From NCBI GenBank assembly GCA_946405475.1, contig CAMJHI010000060.1:1-9928 (forward strand): a stretch of 9,928 nt of DNA. The letters are read 5' to 3'. The translations under genes and the position numbers were made by a program. Below are positions 6,362 to 9,928 of the stretch, piece after piece. The notes beneath the pieces were generated by a model. That model saw only the letters and a list, made by a program, of their open reading frames with translations, had not been told where the DNA came from and did not search any database. Origin of the DNA: an uncultured Clostridia bacterium. GTDB lineage: Bacteria > Bacillota > Clostridia > Oscillospirales > Acutalibacteraceae. How positions within the stretch are numbered: position 1 is the stretch's first letter; the number at the start of each line of letters is the position of its first letter.

Positions 6362-7390
6362 TTGGAAAAGGGCTCCAACAACAGCAAGCGCCGGCTTCTG
6401 GCACTCGCCGAATTTTTCAAAAAACGCACCGATGAAGAGCACGCTTTTTCCGCGGGTGAGATCTGTGATTATCTGGCCGGTCTGGGCATCGTGGCCGAGC
6501 GCAAGGCGATCTATTCCGACATCGAGGCGCTGCGTGAATCCGGCTACGATATCCTGTGTTCCCGCGGCGGCAACAAGGGCTTCTTTCTGGCCGACCGTGA
6601 ATTTCAGGAAGCGGAGGCGCGTCTGATGATCGACGCGGTGCAGACCGCGCGCTTCATCACGGCCAAAAAGAGCAGCGAGCTGGTGTCAAAAATCAGCGGC
6701 CTGCTCAGCGAACCCGTCGCCGAAAAAATGCTCGACAAAATCTACATCAATTCCGCTAACAAGGGCAAGAACGAAGAGGTGTATTACAACATCGACCTGC
6801 TCTACCGCGCGATCTGCGACAAAAAGCAGGTGAGCTTTTACTATTATCATCACTATGTGGCCAAGGATCTGTCCATCAAAACCTCCGAGCGCTCCTTTGC
6901 GGTCAGCCCCTATGCGCTGATCTGGTCGAACGATCACTATTATCTGATCAGCAACAACAACCGCTACAACAACCTCATGCACACGCGCATCGACCGCATC
7001 AAAAAGGTGAAGATCCTCGACCGTCCGGCGCGGCCGTTTTCCGAGGTGAGCGAATATCAGGATGTGTTCGATTCCGCCGATTACGAGCAAAAGCTGTTCA
7101 ACATGTTTTCCGGCACCGAGCAGCGGGTCACCATGCGCTGCGCCAATTCCATTCTGGAAGAGATCTTTGACCGCTTCGGCGACAGCACGGCCATCGTGTC
7201 GCGCAACGCCGACAATTTCACGGTCACGGCCGACGTGATCACCGGCGAGGGCTTCATTTCGTGGGTCATGCAATACGGTGGGCGCATCGAGATCTTGGCG
7301 CCGCAGGAGCTGCGCGAATCGGTGTTCCGCCGGGTGCAGGATCTGTATTATATTTATCAGGACAAGGGAAGAAGGGAAGGGGGTGAATGA
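6362..7390 (+). CDS. WYL-domain transcriptional regulator (YafY type)
   Basis: The 342-residue protein has an N-terminal winged helix-turn-helix (about residues 8-70; AERKAIYSDIEALRESGYDI is the recognition-helix region), a linker, a WYL domain around residues 140-225 (including VSPYALIWSNDHYYLI at 181-196 and the basic stretch ending in RIDRIKKVKIL), and a C-terminal WCX-like region up to about residue 330. WYL regulators act as dimers or oligomers whose WYL domain is thought to sense nucleic acids or small ligands; they control metabolism, DNA damage responses and phage defence. It starts with TTG behind a strong ribosome binding site and its own promoter. The next gene begins 6 bases after its stop, so it is cotranscribed with a DEDDh exonuclease. 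Control of the upstream glycosidase operon is also possible, but nothing in the sequence demonstrates it. Confidence 0.9.
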   Translation: MEKGSNNSKRRLLALAEFFKKRTDEEHAFSAGEICDYLAGLGIVAERKAIYSDIEALRESGYDILCSRGGNKGFFLADREFQEAEARLMIDAVQTARFITAKKSSELVSKISGLLSEPVAEKMLDKIYINSANKGKNEEVYYNIDLLYRAICDKKQVSFYYYHHYVAKDLSIKTSERSFAVSPYALIWSNDHYYLISNNNRYNNLMHTRIDRIKKVKILDRPARPFSEVSEYQDVFDSADYEQKLFNMFSGTEQRVTMRCANSILEEIFDRFGDSTAIVSRNADNFTVTADVITGEGFISWVMQYGGRIEILAPQELRESVFRRVQDLYYIYQDKGRREGGE

Positions 7391-7396
7391 AAACGA

Positions 7397-8251
7397 ATGC
7401 AATACGTGGTAATGGATTTGGAATGGAACAATGTTTACGGCCGAAAGATCCAGGGATTTATCAACGAGATCATTGAGATCGGCGCGGTCAAGCTCAACGG
7501 GCGACTCGAACAGGTCGACACCTTCAACAGCTTTATCCGTCCGAGCATCGGCAAGCGCCTGCGGGGCAGCGTCAAAAAGCTGACCAGCATCACCAACGAC
7601 GACGTGCAGGGCGGCGAACCGTTCACCTACGTGTTTTCCACGCTTCGCAAGTGGATCGGGTCGGAGCCGACCATCGTGCTCACCTGGGGCAACGGCGATA
7701 TCCGGGTGCTCATCGAAAACTACAAATACCTCAACGGCATCGCCTATATCCCGTTTCTGGCCAATTACGTCGACCTGCAGCCCTTTGTGCAGCGCAAGCT
7801 CAAAACCGAAAAGGGGCAGCAGCTCGGACTCAGCCACGCGGCGGAAATGCTCGGCATCGACGCTGATGCCTATTTCCATCATCGTGCGCTGGCCGACAGT
7901 GAACTGAGCGCGGAATGCTTCCGCAAGGTGTTCGATTTTGACGATCTGCAGGAATACGTGCAAACCTGCGGCACCGATTTTTACGCGAAGCTCGCGTTCA
8001 AGCCGCACCCCATCAGCAACCTCAAAAACCCGCTGATCGACAAAAAGCAGCTCACCTATCAGTGCCCTGCCTGCGGTGTGAACGCCGTGCGACGATCGGA
8101 ATGGAAATATTCCAACCGCTTTTTCCGCGCCGTGTTCGAGTGCCCGCTTTGCCACACGCAAACCAAGGTATCCGTTCGGTTCATGCGGATGTATGACCAT
8201 ATCGACATTAAGAAGACCGCTGTTGAAATCGCACCCCAGCAGCCGGAATAA
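7397..8251 (+). CDS. DEDDh 3'-5' exonuclease with C-terminal zinc ribbon
   Basis: The 284-residue protein begins with an exonuclease (RNase T/DNA Q-like) domain. The catalytic residues are Asp7 and Glu9 in MDLEW, Asp101 in WGNGD, and His162 plus Asp167 in HRALAD, which is the complete DEDDh set. After residue 205 comes a C-terminal zinc-ribbon-like module with CPAC at 223-226 and CPLC at 249-252, ending in a short polar tail. The family removes nucleotides from 3' ends of RNA or DNA; the substrate here is unknown, and the zinc ribbon may help bind nucleic acid. The N-terminal part resembles KapD/Eri1-type domains in Firmicutes. AAGGGGGTGA at 7377-7386 lies 10 bases before the ATG and inside the 3' end of the WYL gene. 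It is the last gene before a strong terminator and probably cotranscribed with the regulator. Confidence 0.88.
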   Translation: MQYVVMDLEWNNVYGRKIQGFINEIIEIGAVKLNGRLEQVDTFNSFIRPSIGKRLRGSVKKLTSITNDDVQGGEPFTYVFSTLRKWIGSEPTIVLTWGNGDIRVLIENYKYLNGIAYIPFLANYVDLQPFVQRKLKTEKGQQLGLSHAAEMLGIDADAYFHHRALADSELSAECFRKVFDFDDLQEYVQTCGTDFYAKLAFKPHPISNLKNPLIDKKQLTYQCPACGVNAVRRSEWKYSNRFFRAVFECPLCHTQTKVSVRFMRMYDHIDIKKTAVEIAPQQPE

Positions 8252-8256
8252 AGCTT

Positions 8257-8315
8257 AAACGGCTGCTCTATGTCCACAACGTTTGTGCGGGCGTAGAGCA
8301 GCCGTTTCAATTTTT
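8257..8315 (+). terminator. Strong hairpin terminator, possibly bidirectional
   Basis: A perfect 14-base stem pairs 8257-8270 with 8294-8307. It is followed by CAA and a TTTTT run at 8311-8315. The 23-base loop contains a smaller hairpin, CACAA (8275-8279) with TTGTG (8283-8287). It lies 5 bases after the exonuclease stop and 28 bases past the end of the converging minus-strand DUF1294 gene. On the minus strand it is followed by only a weak TTTAAGCTTT tract, so termination is probably better on the plus strand. Confidence 0.88.
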
Positions 8316-8343
8316 CAGCAGTTTCTTTGTGCAACGGTTCCGG

Positions 8344-8622
8344 TCAGAGATTCCGCAGGATCAGCACAGCGGCGACGGCCTGCAAAAGAATGATCAGCGG
8401 CAGGCCGAGCATAAACTTGAGGTGGCGGGTCTTGTGGCGGATGATCAGCATGGTGACCAGCATTGCGGGCGCGCCCCCCAGTGCGGCCAGAATGAGCAGC
8501 GTTCGTTCGGGCACGCGCCATGCGTGCCGTTTGGCGGCCGCCTTGTCCAGCACGGTCACGATGATCGACCCCACCGAAACCGCCGCCATATAAACCATGA
8601 ACGGCGTCAGATATCGTTCCAT
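8344..8622 (-). CDS. DUF1294 small membrane protein
   Basis: The 92-residue product matches DUF1294 (PF06961): an N-terminal membrane span (about residues 5-24), then DK at 26-27, a WRVPE motif at 35-39, a GG pair at 49-50 in the second span, an RHKT motif at 62-65 with KF at 69-70, and a final hydrophobic span. Proteins of this family are 80-100 residue inner-membrane proteins with no established function, although in some bacteria they are fused to cold-shock domains. The start is backed by GGGAGG (complement of 8631-8636), 8 bases upstream, and by a consensus promoter. It stands alone on the minus strand, converging with the exonuclease gene and diverging from the GHL10 lipoprotein gene. 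Confidence 0.9.
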   Translation of the reverse strand: MERYLTPFMVYMAAVSVGSIIVTVLDKAAAKRHAWRVPERTLLILAALGGAPAMLVTMLIIRHKTRHLKFMLGLPLIILLQAVAAVLILRNL

Positions 8623-8624
8623 TT

Positions 8625-8653
8625 TTCACGCCTCCCTCAAGAATCATTATAAT
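8625..8653 (+). promoter_or_regulatory. Candidate divergent promoter of the GHL10 lipoprotein gene
   Basis: On the plus strand, TATAAT at 8648-8653 is preceded at 17 bases by TTCACG (8625-8630), which matches the -35 consensus at 4 of 6 positions. The -10 overlaps the minus-strand -10 because ATTATAAT (8646-8653) reads the same on both strands. The -35 falls between the DUF1294 start codon and its ribosome binding site. The predicted leader for the lipoprotein gene is about 50 bases. Confidence 0.55.
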
Positions 8654-8674
8654 CGCAAATCCGCGTTGTGTCAA
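8646..8674 (-). promoter_or_regulatory. Consensus sigma-A promoter of the DUF1294 gene
   Basis: Reading the minus strand, TTGACA (8674-8669) and TATAAT (8651-8646) are both perfect and separated by exactly 17 bases. The predicted transcript starts near 8640, giving a leader of about 17 bases. This is one of the best promoters in the window. Confidence 0.9.
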
Positions 8675-8710
8675 TTTGATCCACACGATTCCGAAAAAGG
8701 AAATCACGCC

Positions 8711-9838
8711 ATGAAACGAGTTCTTTCACTGCTTTTACTCTTGCTTTTGCTGTTTGGCGGGTGCGCCGCGCCCAACGGCGGGAATGAACCGCAGCCGACG
8801 CAGGAGCCGTCCCGCCCGGTCGAGCCGATCCGCGCGGTCTGGCTGACCTGCTACGAGCTCAACGCCATGCTCCGCCGGCCGGGAGAAGCCGCGTTCCGCG
8901 AAGCCTTCGGGCAGGCGGTGCAGCGCTGCGCGGCGGGGGAGATCAACACCCTGTTCGTGCAGGTGCGCCCGTTTTGCGACGCGTTTTATCCGTCCGAGCG
9001 GTTCGACTGGTCGTCGCTTTGCGCCGATCGGAACGGGGATCCTCCCTCGTTCGATCCGCTGGCCGTGATGGTGGAGCTGGCGCATCAGCAGGGGCTGAGC
9101 CTGCACGCGTGGGTGAACCCCTACCGTGTGTCCTATGATTCCCTGACCGAATGGCCCGAGCGGCTGGCCGCTTACCGCACCTGCGTCGGTCAGACCGAAA
9201 CCGGGACCTGGTTCGACCCGTCGCAGGCGGCGGTGCGGTCGCTGATTCTGGACGGCATGCGCGAGATCCTGCAAAATTACGCGGTGGACGGCATCCATAT
9301 CGACGATTATTTTTATCCCACGGCCGCGGAATCGTTCGACCGGCAAAGCTACGCCGAGGCGTGCGCGCTGGGCAATGAGAGGAGTTTGGCGGATTGGCGG
9401 CGGGAGCAGGTGAATCTGCTGCTGCGCGGCGCGTATGCGCTCGTCAAGTCGTTCGGCGCTGATAAAATATTCAGCGTCAGTCCCTCAGGCGATCTCACCA
9501 AAAACCGCGAGGAAGCGTTTGCCGACGCGGCAACATGGCTGGCGCAGGGCGGCATGGCCGATTGGGTGATCCCGCAGATCTACTTCGGCTTTTTGCATGA
9601 AAAAAAGCCGTTTGAGGCGGTCGTGAACCAGTGGGAAACCCTGCCGCGGCACGAAAGCGTCCGCCTGCTCTGCGGGCTGGCCGCCTATAAGCAGGGCAAA
9701 GAGGACGCCTATGCCGGCGCCGGGCGCGGGGAATGGACGGAGGACGCCGACGTGCTGCCCCGCCAGATCGCGCTTATCTGCGCCGATGAAGCGTGGAGCG
9801 GCTACAGCCTGTTCTCTTACGACGCCTGCGGTTTTTGA
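8711..9838 (+). CDS. GHL10-family (YddW/DUF187-like) lipoprotein, putative glycosyl hydrolase
   Basis: The 375-residue protein starts with a lipoprotein signal peptide: MKRV, a run of leucines, then FGGC with Cys18 as the lipidated residue. A short Pro/Gln/Glu-rich linker follows, then a glycosyl-hydrolase-like 10 domain (PF02638) from about residue 38: a RAVWLT opening strand, WVNPYR at 134-139, DGIHIDDYFYP at 193-203, SVSPSG, and VIPQIYFG. In E. coli the relative YddW/DigH cleaves peptidoglycan glycan strands lacking stem peptides, so cell-wall remodelling is a fair inference; a role on environmental glycans is also possible. The ATG at 8711 is chosen for the signal peptide and for AAAGGA (8696-8701), 9 bases upstream. 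The open frame extends back to 8597 but runs through the promoter region. The end is natural (TGA at 9836-9838), although it is shorter at the C-terminus than relatives that carry extra domains. Confidence 0.88.
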   Translation: MKRVLSLLLLLLLLFGGCAAPNGGNEPQPTQEPSRPVEPIRAVWLTCYELNAMLRRPGEAAFREAFGQAVQRCAAGEINTLFVQVRPFCDAFYPSERFDWSSLCADRNGDPPSFDPLAVMVELAHQQGLSLHAWVNPYRVSYDSLTEWPERLAAYRTCVGQTETGTWFDPSQAAVRSLILDGMREILQNYAVDGIHIDDYFYPTAAESFDRQSYAEACALGNERSLADWRREQVNLLLRGAYALVKSFGADKIFSVSPSGDLTKNREEAFADAATWLAQGGMADWVIPQIYFGFLHEKKPFEAVVNQWETLPRHESVRLLCGLAAYKQGKEDAYAGAGRGEWTEDADVLPRQIALICADEAWSGYSLFSYDACGF

Positions 9839-9928
9839 CAAAAAGATTGCCTCCATTCACGAACTATTCCTTGGGAAACACTGAATAAATCACAAGCGCA
9901 CGAGGGAGCGGATCTTTTTCCGTCATAT
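9839..9928. other. AT-richer non-coding tail, possible edge of a mobile or repeat element
   Basis: These 90 bases after the lipoprotein gene contain no open frame with a ribosome binding site. Composition is clearly less GC-rich than the flanking gene. The stretch around 9874-9892 (GGGAAACACTGAATAAATC) resembles terminal sequences of some IS5-type elements, from memory only. A loose pair AAAAAGAT (9841-9848) and ATCTTTTT (9913-9920) is complementary but 64 bases apart. The window ends before this can be resolved. Confidence 0.25.

Noticed and set aside
6686..8200. Minus-strand open frame of 504 codons opposite the WYL and exonuclease genes
   Set aside because: It crosses the gene junction on the opposite strand and shows no motif; the plus-strand genes carry complete domains and good start signals.
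8315..8707. Overlapping open frames opposite and around the DUF1294 gene
   Set aside because: Only the 92-residue minus-strand frame matches a family and has a ribosome binding site and promoter; the others are shadows.
8597..8710. N-terminal extension of the lipoprotein frame
   Set aside because: It runs through the divergent promoter region and would bury the signal peptide; the start at 8711 gives a clean lipoprotein leader.
9841..9920. AAAAAGAT / ATCTTTTT complementary pair as a terminator or inverted repeat
   Set aside because: Only 8 AT-rich bases, 64 bases apart, with no GC-rich stem; likely chance.

Overview
The window looks like chromosomal DNA of a high-GC member of the Clostridia, most likely an Oscillospiraceae/Ruminococcaceae-type gut or rumen anaerobe. 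The evidence is strong AGGAGG-type ribosome binding sites, sigma-A promoters of the TTGACA/TATAAT type, a TTG start, a dockerin-bearing surface protein, a lipoprotein with a typical Gram-positive signal peptide, and a dense set of carbohydrate-active enzymes. This placement is inferred from gene content. No rRNA, tRNA, CRISPR array or complete mobile element is visible.

Layout. (1) Positions 1-825 hold the 3' end of a large secreted protein that finishes in a dockerin-type pair of calcium loops. (2) A tight five-gene plus-strand operon follows (922-6296): a GH99-like/WbsX-type protein, a HAD-IIB (Cof-like) phosphatase, a GH43-type glycosidase, a 146-residue multi-pass membrane protein and a GH3 beta-glycosidase. 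Intergenic gaps are -1 to 35 bases. None of the three glycosidase-like proteins has a signal peptide, so they probably act in the cytoplasm on imported oligosaccharides. No transporter lies inside the window and the substrate is not evident. (3) A WYL-domain regulator with its own near-consensus promoter and a TTG start is followed 6 bases later by a DEDDh exonuclease with a C-terminal zinc ribbon (6362-8251). A strong hairpin terminator follows. (4) A small DUF1294 membrane protein lies on the minus strand (8344-8622). It is divergent from a GHL10/YddW-like lipoprotein (8711-9838), and the two promoters appear to share one palindromic -10 element. (5) The last 90 bases are AT-richer and contain no gene; they may be the edge of a mobile or repeat element.

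How it fits together. The dockerin protein and the GHL10 lipoprotein act outside the membrane. The central operon looks like an intracellular saccharification cassette (GH99-like, GH43, GH3), with a HAD enzyme that could dephosphorylate a sugar phosphate. No operon terminator is visible between GH3 and the WYL gene, so read-through into the regulator and exonuclease is possible. The items most worth a second look are the overlapping terminator/promoter hairpin before the operon, the unassigned GH99-like + GH43 + GH3 + membrane protein combination, the Asp in the general-acid position of the GH43, the WYL + exonuclease pair, and the symmetric divergent promoter.
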